A DNA stretch of 64,000 nt from Psychrobacillus antarcticus (GTDB lineage: Bacteria; Bacillota; Bacilli; Bacillales_A; Planococcaceae), in NCBI RefSeq assembly GCF_029533155.1, contig NZ_JAIZDB010000002.1, positions 1-64,000 on the forward strand, given 5' to 3'. The position numbers and the translations under genes were made by a program. Positions 36,332 through 46,599 of the stretch are shown in pieces; position 1 is the stretch's first letter, and each line of letters starts with the position of its first letter. The notes beneath the pieces are model-generated. The model was not told the origin of the DNA, did not search any database, and saw only the letters and a program-made list of their open reading frames with translations.

Positions 36332-39300
36332 TTGTTCCTTAAAAGATTAGAAATTGTTGGATTTAAGTCGTTTGCAGACCGTATAGGTATTGATTTTGTA
36401 CCTGGTGTAACTGCGGTAGTAGGACCAAATGGTAGTGGGAAAAGTAATGTTACAGACGCCATTAGATGGGTGTTAGGTGAGCAATCAGCTAAATCCCTAC
36501 GAGGTGCAAAAATGGAGGATGTCATTTTTGCAGGAAGTGATTCTAGAAAAGCTTTGAATTTTGCAGAAGTGACCTTAATATTAGATAATGCAGATCAACG
36601 TGTTGCGCTTGATTTTGCGGAAATTAGTGTCACTAGAAGAGTATTTCGTTCTGGAGACAGTGAATATTTGTTAAATAAGCAAACATGTAGACTAAAGGAT
36701 ATTACCGATTTATTTATGGATTCAGGACTTGGAAAAGAAGCTTTTTCTATTATTTCTCAGGGAAGAGTCGATGAAATACTAAATAGTCGACCAGAAGATC
36801 GCCGCACAATTTTTGAAGAAACTGCGGGAGTGCTAAAGTATAAGCAGCGTAAAAAGAAAGCTGAATTTAAGCTAATCGAAACAGACGATAACTTAAACCG
36901 TGTGCTAGATATTTTGCATGAATTAGATGCCCGAATGGAGCCTTTGCAAATCCAATCTTCTTTGGCATCCGATTATTTAATGATGTCGGCAGAGCTCAAG
37001 GACATTGAAATTGCCGTTATCGCCCATGATTTAAGGCATTTTGTTCAAGAAAATATGGAGTTACAAACAAAATTAGAAGAACTTCAGCAGATAAAACAAT
37101 CTTTGTTAGTACAGATTGATGAATTGGAAAGAAATATTCAACAAGATAGAAAAGTGATGTCTGATATTGATGAAAAGTTAGATATAGAGCAAAGTGAACT
37201 AGTTGAGTCCAGTTCTGAGCTAGAACGCTTAGAAGGTAGAAAGCTACTTTTGGCCGAGAAACAACAAAATGCTAGTCAGCAAATCTCACAGCTAAAAAAA
37301 GTGCTGGAAGAAGAACAACAGAAAGTCCAAACGCTAGAAGAGCAATTGAAAACTAATAGTAGTGCGAAATCAGAAAAACTAGCTCAACTCAAAGTACTTC
37401 GTGCCAAGAAAGTTCAAATCGATCATGTCTTAAGTAAATCGGCTTCTGAAATGGAAGAAGAAATTGAAGATTTGAAAAGTACTTATATCGATTTGTTAAA
37501 TGAAGAAGCAACGATGAAAAATGAGATGAAGCATATGGAGCAGCAACTTCACTTTGAATTAGTTTCTTCTGAAAAAATGGTTGCAGATTATCAAGAAATC
37601 AAAGACGAATTAGAAAAACTAACGATCCGTAAAAATGAATTAGATCCATCATTAGCAACTTGTCAAAAGGAACTACAACAAAAACTTGCGGATTTTAAAA
37701 CAAAACGAGAAGTTTCAGAACGATTGGAAGGCTCATTCGAAGAACAACAAACAATGCTTCAAAAAGCCTATCAAATGAAACATCAAATGCAAGCAAGAAG
37801 AGATTCATTGGAAGAGTTAGAGTCTGAGTTTTCAGGTTTTTTCCAAGGAGTTAAAGAGGTTCTAATTGCGCGTGATAAAAAGGAACTAAAAGGAATTCAT
37901 GGAGCAGTTGCGGAGCTAATTCAAATACCGGAATCTTATATGACGGCTATTGATACTGCAATTGGACCTCAATCCCAACATATAATTACGGATAGTAGTC
38001 AGGATGCAAGGATTGCCATAGATTGGTTAAAGAAAAAAAGAGTCGGTCGAGCAACATTCCTGCCTCTGCAGGTCATGAAATCTCGTAAAGTAAACGAATT
38101 TACACTAAATTCTATTAAGGAACATCCGTCTTTTGTGAATACAGCAGATCAACTTGTAAATTATTCAGAAGGTTATCAAATTATTGTAGAAAATCTACTT
38201 GGCAATATTATTGTTGCCAAAGATTTAAAAGGAGCCAATGAAATGGCTGCCCGTCTGCAATATAAATTCCGTTTCGTTACGTTAGATGGGGATGTAGTAA
38301 ATGCAGGAGGTTCTTTAACAGGAGGTTCTGTTAAACAGCAATCTTCTTTATTTACTCGTAAGGCGGAGCTTGAGCAACTTAATATTAAATTAGTGGAATT
38401 AGAAACATCCGTTTTGGAAGCGGAAGTTTCTGTTTCTAAAAGAAAAAAAGAAGTTCAAGATTTGAAAAAAGATTTAGAAGAAACACGACTCTCAGGTGAG
38501 CAATTACGAGAACTAGAACACAAACTGCTCTCAGAATCCAGGGAATGTGCAGCTATTATTTCTAGATTGACGAATCAGCTATTGGAATATGATGAAGAAA
38601 AAACAGAAAAAAGTCATCTCCATGAAGGATTAGTTCGGAAAAAAGAAAAAACAGTTTCTAGAAGTGCAGAGATTAACGAGTCATTGAATTCTATTCAGAA
38701 AACAATTGACGAATTGCAAACATTGAAACAACAATCGCTACTGGAAAAAGATAAATTCCAAAATGAATTAGGTGAATTACTATCTCTTATCGCGGTAGTC
38801 AATGAACAAATTTCTCAACTTGAGAAAGAAAATGTTTTGTTGGGTCAGTCTAGCATGGCAAGTTCGCAAAAAGTGGCAACCCTACAAAAGGAAATTTCCT
38901 GGTATGAAAATGATGACCAGGGTGAAACATCTCCTGAAGAACTCTTGAAACTAATTCAACACCATAAACAGACGAAAGAACATTTAGTTGTCCAAATTCA
39001 ATCAGGTAAAACTAAGCGGACGGGTCTTGCTCAAACAATTTTACAGGCAGAAATTGCATCGAAACAATTGCAACAACAAGCTAATATACAACTTACGGAA
39101 GAGCGTACTTTAGACATAAAACAAAGTAAAGTAGAAGTAGAGATGAATACGTTACAAAATCATTTAGAAGAAACATATGAAATGACATTGGAACAAGCAG
39201 AGTGTGATTATCCATTTGAGATGGAAGAAGAATTGGCCCGTAAAAAGGTGAAATTATTGAAACGCTCTATTGAAGAATTAGGTCCGATAAACCTTAGTTC

Positions 39301-39886
39301 CATTCAAGAATATGATCAAGTAAATGAACGCCATTCATTTTTGACGGAACAAAGAGAAGATCTATTATCAGCTCAAGAAACACTACACGAGGTTATTAAA
39401 GAAATGGATGAAGAAATGACTATTCGTTTTGAAACAACCTTCAATGAAATTCAACGTCATTTCAAAGTGGTGTTCCGAGAATTATTTGGTGGTGGTCATG
39501 CAGATTTATTATTGACTGACCCTACCTCATTACTCGATACGGGTATCGATATATTAGCTCAACCTCCAGGGAAAAAACTTCAAAATCTTTCCTTGCTATC
39601 AGGTGGGGAACGAGCACTTACGGCCATCGCGCTGCTATTCTCTATTTTACGTACACGACCAGTTCCGTTTTGTATTTTGGATGAAGTGGAAGCCGCACTG
39701 GATGAAGCAAATGTAACTCGTTATAGCGATTATTTGAAGAAATTCAGTCATGATACACAGTTTATCGTTATTACACATCGTAAAGGAACAATGGAAGGTG
39801 CGGATGTCCTTTATGGTATTACCATGCAGGAATCTGGAATATCTAAATTAGTTTCTGTTAAATTAGAAGAGGAATTAGTAACTTAA
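36332..39886 (+). CDS. smc: Chromosome segregation ATPase SMC
   Basis: 1184 residues from TTG 36332, with CAGGGGG upstream. The N-terminal head has GPNGSGKSN; two long coiled-coil arms flank the hinge (about 510-650); the C-terminal head has LSGGERALTAIALLF and Walker B ILDEVEAALDEAN. SMC with ScpAB compacts and segregates the chromosome. It lies between rnc and ftsY as in B. subtilis, 13 bases from ftsY. Confidence 0.98.
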   Translation: MFLKRLEIVGFKSFADRIGIDFVPGVTAVVGPNGSGKSNVTDAIRWVLGEQSAKSLRGAKMEDVIFAGSDSRKALNFAEVTLILDNADQRVALDFAEISVTRRVFRSGDSEYLLNKQTCRLKDITDLFMDSGLGKEAFSIISQGRVDEILNSRPEDRRTIFEETAGVLKYKQRKKKAEFKLIETDDNLNRVLDILHELDARMEPLQIQSSLASDYLMMSAELKDIEIAVIAHDLRHFVQENMELQTKLEELQQIKQSLLVQIDELERNIQQDRKVMSDIDEKLDIEQSELVESSSELERLEGRKLLLAEKQQNASQQISQLKKVLEEEQQKVQTLEEQLKTNSSAKSEKLAQLKVLRAKKVQIDHVLSKSASEMEEEIEDLKSTYIDLLNEEATMKNEMKHMEQQLHFELVSSEKMVADYQEIKDELEKLTIRKNELDPSLATCQKELQQKLADFKTKREVSERLEGSFEEQQTMLQKAYQMKHQMQARRDSLEELESEFSGFFQGVKEVLIARDKKELKGIHGAVAELIQIPESYMTAIDTAIGPQSQHIITDSSQDARIAIDWLKKKRVGRATFLPLQVMKSRKVNEFTLNSIKEHPSFVNTADQLVNYSEGYQIIVENLLGNIIVAKDLKGANEMAARLQYKFRFVTLDGDVVNAGGSLTGGSVKQQSSLFTRKAELEQLNIKLVELETSVLEAEVSVSKRKKEVQDLKKDLEETRLSGEQLRELEHKLLSESRECAAIISRLTNQLLEYDEEKTEKSHLHEGLVRKKEKTVSRSAEINESLNSIQKTIDELQTLKQQSLLEKDKFQNELGELLSLIAVVNEQISQLEKENVLLGQSSMASSQKVATLQKEISWYENDDQGETSPEELLKLIQHHKQTKEHLVVQIQSGKTKRTGLAQTILQAEIASKQLQQQANIQLTEERTLDIKQSKVEVEMNTLQNHLEETYEMTLEQAECDYPFEMEEELARKKVKLLKRSIEELGPINLSSIQEYDQVNERHSFLTEQREDLLSAQETLHEVIKEMDEEMTIRFETTFNEIQRHFKVVFRELFGGGHADLLLTDPTSLLDTGIDILAQPPGKKLQNLSLLSGGERALTAIALLFSILRTRPVPFCILDEVEAALDEANVTRYSDYLKKFSHDTQFIVITHRKGTMEGADVLYGITMQESGISKLVSVKLEEELVT

Positions 39887-39899
39887 AAGGAGTTTATTC

Positions 39900-40922
39900 A
39901 TGAGCTTTTTTAAAAAATTCAAAGAGAAAATGTTAGGTTCTACACCAGAAGCGGAAGAGACAGTTTCGATTACTAATAAGTTTAAGGAAGGTCTTTCCAA
40001 AACAAGAAACCAATTTACGTCTAAGGTCAATGATCTAGTTGCCAAATATCGGAAAGTAGACGAGGACTTTTTTGAAGAACTAGAAGAAATTTTACTTCAA
40101 GCAGATGTAGGTTTTGAAACAGTTACTGAATTGATGGATTCGTTACGATTTGAAGTACAACGCAAAAATATTAAAGATACTTCCGGAATTCAATCGGTTA
40201 TTTCTGAGAAATTAGTAGAGATTTATAATGCAGGAGAGGATGACGTAACGGAACTTCAACTAGAAGAAACTGGATTGTCTGTTATATTGTTTGTCGGAGT
40301 GAACGGTGTTGGTAAAACAACGACGATTGGAAAACTTGCCCATCGTTTAAAAGGGGAAGGGAAAAATGTTATGCTAGCTGCAGGAGATACTTTCCGTGCT
40401 GGGGCAATCGAACAGCTTCAAGTCTGGGGAGATCGAGTAGGAGTCGAAGTGATCAAGCAGTCTGAAGGCTCTGATCCTGCCGCTGTTATGTATGATGCTG
40501 TAAGAGCAGCTAAATCTCGTGGAGTCGATGTATTAATCTGTGATACTGCAGGTAGATTGCAAAACAAAGTAAACTTAATGAATGAGCTAGAAAAAATTCA
40601 TCGTGTCATTTCTCGAGAGTTACCTAATGCTCCGCATGAAGTGCTACTAGCTCTTGATGCTACTACAGGGCAAAATGCACTTGTTCAAGCACAAACCTTT
40701 AAAGAAGTAACGAATGTAACAGGAATTGTTCTAACGAAGCTAGATGGTACAGCAAAAGGTGGTATCGTGCTCGCAATACGCAATAAACTTCATATTCCAG
40801 TGAAATTTGTTGGTCTAGGAGAACAGATGGATGATTTACAACCATTCGATGCGGAGAAGTATGTATATGGACTTTTTGCAGATGGATTGGATTTAGAAGA
40901 AGAGGAAGAGTCAGACAAGTAA
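39900..40922 (+). CDS. ftsY: Signal recognition particle receptor FtsY
   Basis: 340 residues. A short charged N-terminal stretch is followed by the NG domain with GVNGVGKTTTIGKLA, DTAGRLQNK and TKLDGTAKGG. FtsY docks SRP-ribosome complexes at the membrane. The short A region fits Gram-positive FtsY. It shares its context with ylxM-ffh just downstream. Confidence 0.97.
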   Translation: MSFFKKFKEKMLGSTPEAEETVSITNKFKEGLSKTRNQFTSKVNDLVAKYRKVDEDFFEELEEILLQADVGFETVTELMDSLRFEVQRKNIKDTSGIQSVISEKLVEIYNAGEDDVTELQLEETGLSVILFVGVNGVGKTTTIGKLAHRLKGEGKNVMLAAGDTFRAGAIEQLQVWGDRVGVEVIKQSEGSDPAAVMYDAVRAAKSRGVDVLICDTAGRLQNKVNLMNELEKIHRVISRELPNAPHEVLLALDATTGQNALVQAQTFKEVTNVTGIVLTKLDGTAKGGIVLAIRNKLHIPVKFVGLGEQMDDLQPFDAEKYVYGLFADGLDLEEEEESDK

Positions 40923-41013
40923 TTTTACTTGACAGATCTCTTTTTTCTTACTAAACTAGAGAATAACGATTGATTGTGCTCTAGCATAATCAATATGGTA
41001 GGGAGAGATGGGA

Positions 41014-41343
41014 ATGATTGAAAAAACAACTCGCATTAATTTTCTCTTCGATTTTTACCAGGCTTTATTAACAGATAAACAGAGAAGCTATATGGAACTT
41101 TATTATTTAGATGATTTATCTCTTGGAGAAATTGCGGAGGAATATACTATTTCTAGGCAGGCAGTATATGACAATATACGTCGAACTGAAGCTATGTTGG
41201 AAGAATATGAGGCAAAGCTTAGTCTGTTTTCTAAATTTCAACGTAGACAAGAAACGGTGGAACAACTGCTTTCTCTTGTAAAAGATCAATCATCTGAAAA
41301 AGAACTAATTCAACTCATTAATCAATTAAAAGAATGGGATTAG
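41014..41343 (+). CDS. ylxM: SRP-associated DNA-binding-like protein YlxM
   Basis: 109 residues from ATG 41014 (GGGAG eight bases upstream; ATG 41008 is too close). It is an all-helical UPF0122 protein with a sigma-70 region 4-like helix-turn-helix around [23 protein letters not shown]. Homologues bind SRP and modulate its GTPase in streptococci. It lies 13 bases upstream of ffh, the conserved pair. Confidence 0.94.
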   Translation: MIEKTTRINFLFDFYQALLTDKQRSYMELYYLDDLSLGEIAEEYTISRQAVYDNIRRTEAMLEEYEAKLSLFSKFQRRQETVEQLLSLVKDQSSEKELIQLINQLKEWD

Positions 41344-41356
41344 GAGGCGAACGAGC

Positions 41357-42712
41357 ATGGCATTTGAAGGATTAGCTGAGCGACTCCAAGGTACACTTCA
41401 GAAGATTAAAGGTAAAGGGAAAATTTCTGAAGCCGATGTAAAAGAAATGATGAAAGAAGTCCGATATGCACTTCTTGAGGCAGACGTTAACTTAAAAGTA
41501 GTAAAAGAATTCGTCAAAAAAGTATCGGATCGTGCCGTTGGGCAAGACGTGATGAAAAGTTTAACTCCTGGTCAACAGGTTGTTAAAATCGTTAAAGATG
41601 AATTGACCGAACTGATGGGTGGAGAACAAAGTCAAATTTCTTTCTCTACTAGACCCCCAACGGTTATTATGATGGTCGGTTTGCAAGGAGCAGGGAAAAC
41701 AACAACTACAGGTAAATTGGCCAATGTCCTACGTAAAAAGTATAATAAAAAGCCATTATTAGTAGCTGCTGATATTTATAGACCAGCTGCTGTTCAACAA
41801 TTGGAAACGATTGGAAAACAACTTTCATTACCTGTGTTTTCTTTAGGAACCGATATATCCCCGGTTGAAATAGCCAAACAGGCTATGGAACATGCGAAGG
41901 AAGAACATTATGATGTAGTCATTATAGATACTGCAGGGCGTCTTCATATTGATGAGACACTTATGCAAGAGTTAAAGGATATACGTGCGATTAAAGAGCC
42001 TGATGAGGTGTTTTTAGTGGTAGATGCAATGACTGGTCAGGATGCAGTCAATGTAGCGAATAACTTTAATGAAGCTATAGGTATTACTGGTGTTGTTTTA
42101 ACGAAGTTAGATGGAGACACACGCGGTGGAGCTGCATTATCTATTCGCTCCGTTACTCAAAAACCGATTAAATTTGTCGGGATGGGTGAAAAACTGGATG
42201 CATTGGAGCCTTTCCACCCGGAACGAATGGCGTCTCGAATTTTAGGTATGGGTGATATGATGTCACTGATCGAAAAAGCCCAGGCAAATGTCGATGAGGA
42301 TCGAGCGAAGGAATTAGAAGAAAAATTCCGCACGCAAAGTTTTACATTCGATGATTTCCTAGAGCAAATCGGCCAAGTGAAACAAATGGGACCATTAGAC
42401 GAAATTCTAAAAATGCTTCCAGGTGCAGGTAAAATCAAAGGATTGGAAAATGCGAAGGTAGATGAAAAGCAGATGGATCGTGTAGAAGCCATCATCTATT
42501 CGATGACTACGCAAGAAAAAACAACGCCAGAGATTATTAATGGACCAAGAAAAAAGAGAATTGCTAAAGGATCTGGTACATCTATTCAAGATATAAACAG
42601 ATTACTAAAACAATTTGAAGACATGAAAAAAATGATGAAACAAATGACCAACATGCAACAAAAAGGCAAGAAAAAGATGAAAATGCCTGGTTTAGACTCA
42701 TTATTTAAATAA
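41357..42712 (+). CDS. ffh: Signal recognition particle protein Ffh
   Basis: 451 residues. N and G domains (about 1-295) show GLQGAGKTTTTGKLA, DTAGRLHID and TKLDGDTRGGAA. The methionine-rich M domain (about 300-451) contains the RNA-binding RKKRIAKGSGTS and a C-terminal Met/Lys tail. It binds signal sequences and the 4.5S/6S RNA. A weak hairpin (GTGTT/AACAC near 42723-42738) follows. Confidence 0.98.
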   Translation: MAFEGLAERLQGTLQKIKGKGKISEADVKEMMKEVRYALLEADVNLKVVKEFVKKVSDRAVGQDVMKSLTPGQQVVKIVKDELTELMGGEQSQISFSTRPPTVIMMVGLQGAGKTTTTGKLANVLRKKYNKKPLLVAADIYRPAAVQQLETIGKQLSLPVFSLGTDISPVEIAKQAMEHAKEEHYDVVIIDTAGRLHIDETLMQELKDIRAIKEPDEVFLVVDAMTGQDAVNVANNFNEAIGITGVVLTKLDGDTRGGAALSIRSVTQKPIKFVGMGEKLDALEPFHPERMASRILGMGDMMSLIEKAQANVDEDRAKELEEKFRTQSFTFDDFLEQIGQVKQMGPLDEILKMLPGAGKIKGLENAKVDEKQMDRVEAIIYSMTTQEKTTPEIINGPRKKRIAKGSGTSIQDINRLLKQFEDMKKMMKQMTNMQQKGKKKMKMPGLDSLFK

Positions 42713-42721
42713 AAAATATAG

Positions 42722-43078
<357 letters not shown>

Positions 43079-43092
43079 TCGGAGGTGACAAT

Positions 43093-43326
43093 GTGAAGCA
43101 GCTGATCGAAGCAATCGTTAAACCGATAGTTGATTATCCAGAAAATGTGAAGGTTGAAAAAGAAGAAAGTATAAACCGTATAGTTTATAAACTTTCTGTT
43201 CATCCTGAAGATATGGGAAAAGTAATTGGCAAACAAGGGCGTGTCGCGAAAGCAATTCGCACAATTGTTTACTCAGCAGCAGGCAGTCACCAAAAGAAAA
43301 AAACATATGTCGACATATTAGATTAA
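43093..43326 (+). CDS. khpA: KH-domain RNA-binding protein KhpA (YlqC)
   Basis: 77 residues from GTG 43093, preceded by GGAGGTG. A single KH domain is evident from the GKVIGKQGRVAKAIRT loop. KhpA works with KhpB in RNA binding linked to cell elongation. ylqD usually follows in Bacillus but is absent here; a terminator and a 770-base repeat-filled gap take its place. Confidence 0.95.
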   Translation: MKQLIEAIVKPIVDYPENVKVEKEESINRIVYKLSVHPEDMGKVIGKQGRVAKAIRTIVYSAAGSHQKKKTYVDILD

Positions 43327-43356
43327 AGGAAGAACAATTTGTTCTTCCTTTTTTGA
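43325..43356 (+). terminator. Intrinsic terminator after khpA
   Basis: AAAGGAAGAAC (43325-43335) and GTTCTTCCTTT (43341-43351) pair perfectly around AATTT and run into T's. The arm overlaps the khpA stop codon by two bases. Confidence 0.9.
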
Positions 43357-43404
43357 TAGCTAAGAAAACATTATACTCAGTATATGTCTAGCTCCAAACG
43401 CCAG

Positions 43405-43790
43405 CGAAAGTATATAAAAATGTCCTGTTAACACTTGTTTAAGGGACTTGTAAGAATGAATAATCCTATGATTTCCGTTACAGGTGATGGAACGAAGGCT
43501 AAGAGCGCCACCTCGTGTGGCAACACCTTCGTGACCAACATCCTGTTGGCCTTCGCGGGCGTTGCCACAGCCTCCTCGCTTGGAAAACATATGCTCCTGC
43601 GGTTACTCGTCGCAAAGACATTACCCAAACAAAGTTTGGCCAATGGCTTCGCTGCGGGGTCTTCGCCTAACGCTTTTCCCACTGGAGTCGCCACCTTGCA
43701 CTACAATCAATAAATGTGTAGTACTACACTAAAAGATTTGGCATAGATTTTCAGTAACATAAAAAGATTGGTCAAATTTTTAGCGGTCAA
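43405..43790. repeat. Dispersed intergenic repeat, longest copy (R4)
   Basis: The left end is GAAAGTATATAAAAATGT and the right part is GGAGTCGCCACC ... AATGTGTAGTACTACACT, matching the copies at 24643 and 34767. The expanded centre holds hairpins: an outer GTGGCAAC/GTTGCCAC (43517-43524 with 43561-43568) enclosing CCAACA-TCC-TGTTGG (43535-43549), then CCAAAC-AAA-GTTTGG (43625-43639). The centre is markedly more GC-rich than its neighbours. Confidence 0.7.
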
Positions 43791-43936
43791 TTCAAATCAA
43801 TTGTAATCTGTTTTAAATTTAAAATGCTAACCAATAATAGATGAAGAATGCGGTATTTAATTTATACTATTAGGATAGAGAAAGACCGCTTATTTTATAC
43901 GATATTGTATACAACTTTTCTTAATATTAAGTGGTT

Positions 43937-43964
43937 ATTGTAGATTGTAGATTGTAGATTGTAG
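43937..43964. repeat. Four tandem copies of a 7-base unit
   Basis: ATTGTAG is repeated four times without interruption, directly before the inverted repeat-family fragment. Confidence 0.9.
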
Positions 43965-44055
43965 CGCAGGTCGGCGACTCCAGTGGGACAGCACGAGGGA
44001 GAGACTACAGGCTCGAGCCGTGCCCACGGAAAGCGTCCGACCGGAGCGGAAATCA
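43965..44055. repeat. Inverted copy of the dispersed repeat core (R5)
   Basis: GGCGACTCCAGTGGGACAGC, then GCCGTGCCCACGGAAAGCGT and GGAGCGGAAATCAA, is the reverse complement of the core at about 24710-24815. It lies in the opposite orientation to the copy at 43405 and ends about 30 bases before the rimM ribosome site. Confidence 0.7.
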
Positions 44056-44098
44056 ATGGCATATCTAGGTTTATGTTTTGAACTAGGAGGTAATCTTA

Positions 44099-44617
44099 TT
44101 GGAATGGTTTAATGTAGGTAAAATAGTAAATACACACGGTATTTGGGGAGAGATTCGAGTAATCTCTACGACAGACTTTGCAGACGAACGCTTTGAGGTT
44201 GGAAGTGAACTTGCTCTGCATAAAGCGGATGGCTCCAAACCAATTATCGTTAAAGTAGCAAGTCATCGCAGACATAAGAACTTTGAATTATTAACTTTTG
44301 AAGGATATGCGTTGTTGAAGGATGTTGAGGCATTTAAAAATGCTATTTTAAAGGTTTCTGAAAAGTATCTTTCGGAGCTAGAAGAAAATGAGTTCTATTT
44401 TCATGAAATAATTGGCTGTACAGTAGAATCTACTGAAGGTGAAATCATTGGAACTATAACAGAAATTATTCAAACAGGGGCCAATGATGTTTGGACAGTA
44501 AAACCGGAACAAGGTAAAAAAAACCACTATATTCCGTATATTGAGGATGTAGTGAAATCAATTGATATTGAACAGAAGAAAATTACTATAGAAGTACTGG
44601 ACGGATTGTTGTCATGA
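44099..44617 (+). CDS. rimM: Ribosome maturation factor RimM
   Basis: 172 residues from TTG 44099, with AGGAGG at 44084-44089. The N-terminal RimM domain begins [16 protein letters not shown]; the C-terminal PRC-barrel domain (about 95-172) ends the protein. It helps assemble the 30S head with S19. It overlaps trmD by four bases. A repeat-filled region replaces the usual ylqD upstream, so its promoter must lie in or next to repeat DNA. Confidence 0.96.
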   Translation: MEWFNVGKIVNTHGIWGEIRVISTTDFADERFEVGSELALHKADGSKPIIVKVASHRRHKNFELLTFEGYALLKDVEAFKNAILKVSEKYLSELEENEFYFHEIIGCTVESTEGEIIGTITEIIQTGANDVWTVKPEQGKKNHYIPYIEDVVKSIDIEQKKITIEVLDGLLS

Positions 44618-45345
44618 TGAACATCCACATTCTTTCTCTTTTTCCTGAAATGTTCACAGGTGTATTTAATTCATCGATTTTGAAAAAGGCTCAAGAAAAG
44701 AATGAAGTAGCAATAAATGTAGTGAATTTTAGAGATTACTCAGGCAATAAACACCATCAAGTGGATGACTATCCTTATGGTGGTGGAGCAGGAATGGTGT
44801 TGAAGCCAGAACCTATTTTTAATGCCCTAGAGGCTCTTCCGCCAAGTCAGGGACCAACAAGACGCATTATCCTGTTATGTCCACAGGGAGAGCGTTTTAC
44901 GCAGAAAAAAGCAGAAGAACTTGCCCTAGAGGAAGAACTTGTTTTTATTTGTGGTCATTATGAGGGTTATGATGAACGAATTAGAGAGCATTTAGTAACA
45001 GATGAAATTTCTATAGGAGATTTTGTATTAACAGGTGGCGAGCTAGCAGCTATGACTGTAGTGGATAGTGTTGTGAGATTATTGCCTAATGTGTTAGGTA
45101 ATGCAGAATCACATGAAAAAGATTCTTTTTCTACTGGTTTGTTAGAACATCCCCATTACACCCGTCCTGTGGAATTCCGTGGTTTTAAAGTTCCGGATGT
45201 ATTAATGTCTGGAAACCATGCGGCAATTGATCGTTGGCGCAAAGAACAGTCATTAAAAAGAACGTTCACCCGTAGACCAGATTTATTGGAGCAGATAATA
45301 TTGACTTCCGAAGAGGAACGTTTATTAAAAGAAATAAAAGGATAG
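44614..45345 (+). CDS. trmD: tRNA (guanine-N1-)-methyltransferase
   Basis: 243 residues. TrmD makes m1G37 in tRNA. The knotted SAM-binding SPOUT motifs are visible: [31 protein letters not shown] and [17 protein letters not shown] overlap couples it to rimM. rplS follows after a 137-base leader. Confidence 0.97.
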   Translation: MMNIHILSLFPEMFTGVFNSSILKKAQEKNEVAINVVNFRDYSGNKHHQVDDYPYGGGAGMVLKPEPIFNALEALPPSQGPTRRIILLCPQGERFTQKKAEELALEEELVFICGHYEGYDERIREHLVTDEISIGDFVLTGGELAAMTVVDSVVRLLPNVLGNAESHEKDSFSTGLLEHPHYTRPVEFRGFKVPDVLMSGNHAAIDRWRKEQSLKRTFTRRPDLLEQIILTSEEERLLKEIKG

Positions 45346-45362
45346 TAATTTTGTAATAATTA

Positions 45363-45391
45363 TTGCATCCAATAATTAGTTGTGTTATATT
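45363..45391 (+). promoter_or_regulatory. Promoter of rplS
   Basis: TTGCAT (45363-45368) and TATATT (45386-45391) separated by 17 bases. Transcription would start near 45398 and include the L19 leader. Confidence 0.6.
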
Positions 45392-45423
45392 TTACTATGT
45401 GCTTTTATTAAAGTACTGATTTT

Positions 45424-45463
45424 GGATGTTCCGCTGCAACAGCAACTGTGTGTAAGAGCATTC
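45424..45463 (+). promoter_or_regulatory. L19 ribosomal protein leader
   Basis: GGATGTTC (45424-45431) can pair with GAGCATTC (45456-45463) using two G-U pairs, enclosing GCTG-CAA-CAGC (45433-45443). Its position just before the rplS ribosome site and the GGATGTTCCGCTG start fit the Firmicute L19 leader, thought to mediate L19 autoregulation. Confidence 0.7.
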
Positions 45464-45482
45464 TACAGAAGGAGAGAAAATG

Positions 45483-45827
45483 ATGCAAAACATTATTTCA
45501 GAAATCACTAAAGAACAATTACGTTCAGACCTTCCAACGTTCCGTCCAGGGGACACAGTTCGTGTTCACGTTAAGATTGTTGAAGGAACTCGCGAACGTA
45601 TCCAAATGTACGAAGGAGTTGTAATTAAACGTCGCGGTGGCGGAATTAGCGAAACTTTCACAGTTCGTAAAATTTCATCCGGTGTTGGTGTTGAACGTAC
45701 ATTCCCTGTACACACACCAAAAATTGCAAACTTAGAAGTTACTCGTCGTGGTAAAGTTCGTCGTGCTAAACTGTACTACTTACGTGACCTACGTGGTAAA
45801 GCTGCTCGTATTAAAGAGCGTCGTTAA
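45483..45827 (+). CDS. rplS: 50S ribosomal protein L19
   Basis: 114 residues from ATG 45483 (an ATG lies one codon upstream). GAAGGAG precedes it. The [17 protein letters not shown] stretch and basic C-terminus are standard L19. The upstream leader structure suggests autogenous control, and a strong terminator follows. Confidence 0.97.
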   Translation: MQNIISEITKEQLRSDLPTFRPGDTVRVHVKIVEGTRERIQMYEGVVIKRRGGGISETFTVRKISSGVGVERTFPVHTPKIANLEVTRRGKVRRAKLYYLRDLRGKAARIKERR

Positions 45828-45837
45828 TAGTAAAAGC

Positions 45838-45885
45838 AAATGTTGTAGCGAAGGTGTTTCCACTTTTGCTACAACATTTTTTATT
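45838..45885 (+). terminator. Intrinsic terminator after rplS
   Basis: AAATGTTGTAGC (45838-45849) pairs with GCTACAACATTT (45868-45879), with further inner pairing, followed by T's. Confidence 0.88.
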
Positions 45886-45964
45886 TTGACTTTGTCTAAA
45901 AAATTTTTAACTAGTGGGATATATTTCATGTCACACAAACAACGAGAAAAATGTACAATAGTTT

Positions 45965-45993
45965 TTGCTTGAAAAGAGTTTTCCTTGTACAAT
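45965..45993 (+). promoter_or_regulatory. Promoter of the signal peptidase gene
   Basis: TTGCTT (45965-45970) and TACAAT (45988-45993), 17-base spacer, about 28 bases before the ATG. Confidence 0.6.
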
Positions 45994-46021
45994 AAAGACA
46001 ATAACTAAAGGGGGCAAGTTG

Positions 46022-46585
46022 ATGGAACAAGTAAAAAAAGAAAAGAATGAATTATGGGAGTGGTCAAAAGCTCTATTAATTGCTTTTGGGCTAGCAGCAA
46101 TAATTCGCTTCTTTTTATTTACACCTATCGTAGTAGACGGAGAATCGATGATGCCTACATTAGAGAATGGGGATCGTATGGTTGTCAACAAAATTGGCTA
46201 TATGGTTGGTGAACCGGATCGCTATGACATAGTGGTATTCCATGCCCCAGAGCAAAAGAATTACATCAAACGTGTAATCGGGCTCCCTGGTGATCATGTA
46301 GAGTTTAAAAATGATCAATTATACGTTAATGGAAAAGCTATGGAAGAACCTTATTTGGATCAATATAAAAGTGAAATTACAGATGGTACACTTACAGAGG
46401 ACTTCGCTATAGAAGGAACTCCTGCCGAAGTGGAGATAATCCCTGAAGGATATATTTTTGTTATGGGCGATAACCGAAGATATAGTAAAGACAGTCGACA
46501 TATTGGACTAGTCGATATTGATGAAGTTATTGGTAATACGAATATTGTTTTTTGGCCTCTGAATGAAATCGGTTTTATTAAGTAA
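46022..46585 (+). CDS. sipS: Type I signal peptidase
   Basis: 187 residues from ATG 46022, with AAAGGGGG upstream; in-frame codons further up overlap the promoter. One N-terminal membrane anchor (about 15-36) precedes the catalytic part outside the membrane. The catalytic Ser42 lies in GESMMPTL and Lys83 in [22 protein letters not shown] is the last conserved box. It removes signal peptides from exported proteins. Bacilli carry several paralogues, so the sipS letter is by type only. Confidence 0.93.
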   Translation: MEQVKKEKNELWEWSKALLIAFGLAAIIRFFLFTPIVVDGESMMPTLENGDRMVVNKIGYMVGEPDRYDIVVFHAPEQKNYIKRVIGLPGDHVEFKNDQLYVNGKAMEEPYLDQYKSEITDGTLTEDFAIEGTPAEVEIIPEGYIFVMGDNRRYSKDSRHIGLVDIDEVIGNTNIVFWPLNEIGFIK

Positions 46586-46599
46586 AAAGGAGGTGCACT

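Noticed and set aside
43428-43713. Open frames of about 90 codons on both strands within the repeat at 43405
   Set aside because: They follow the GC-rich palindromic core; the hairpins explain the open frames better than coding does.
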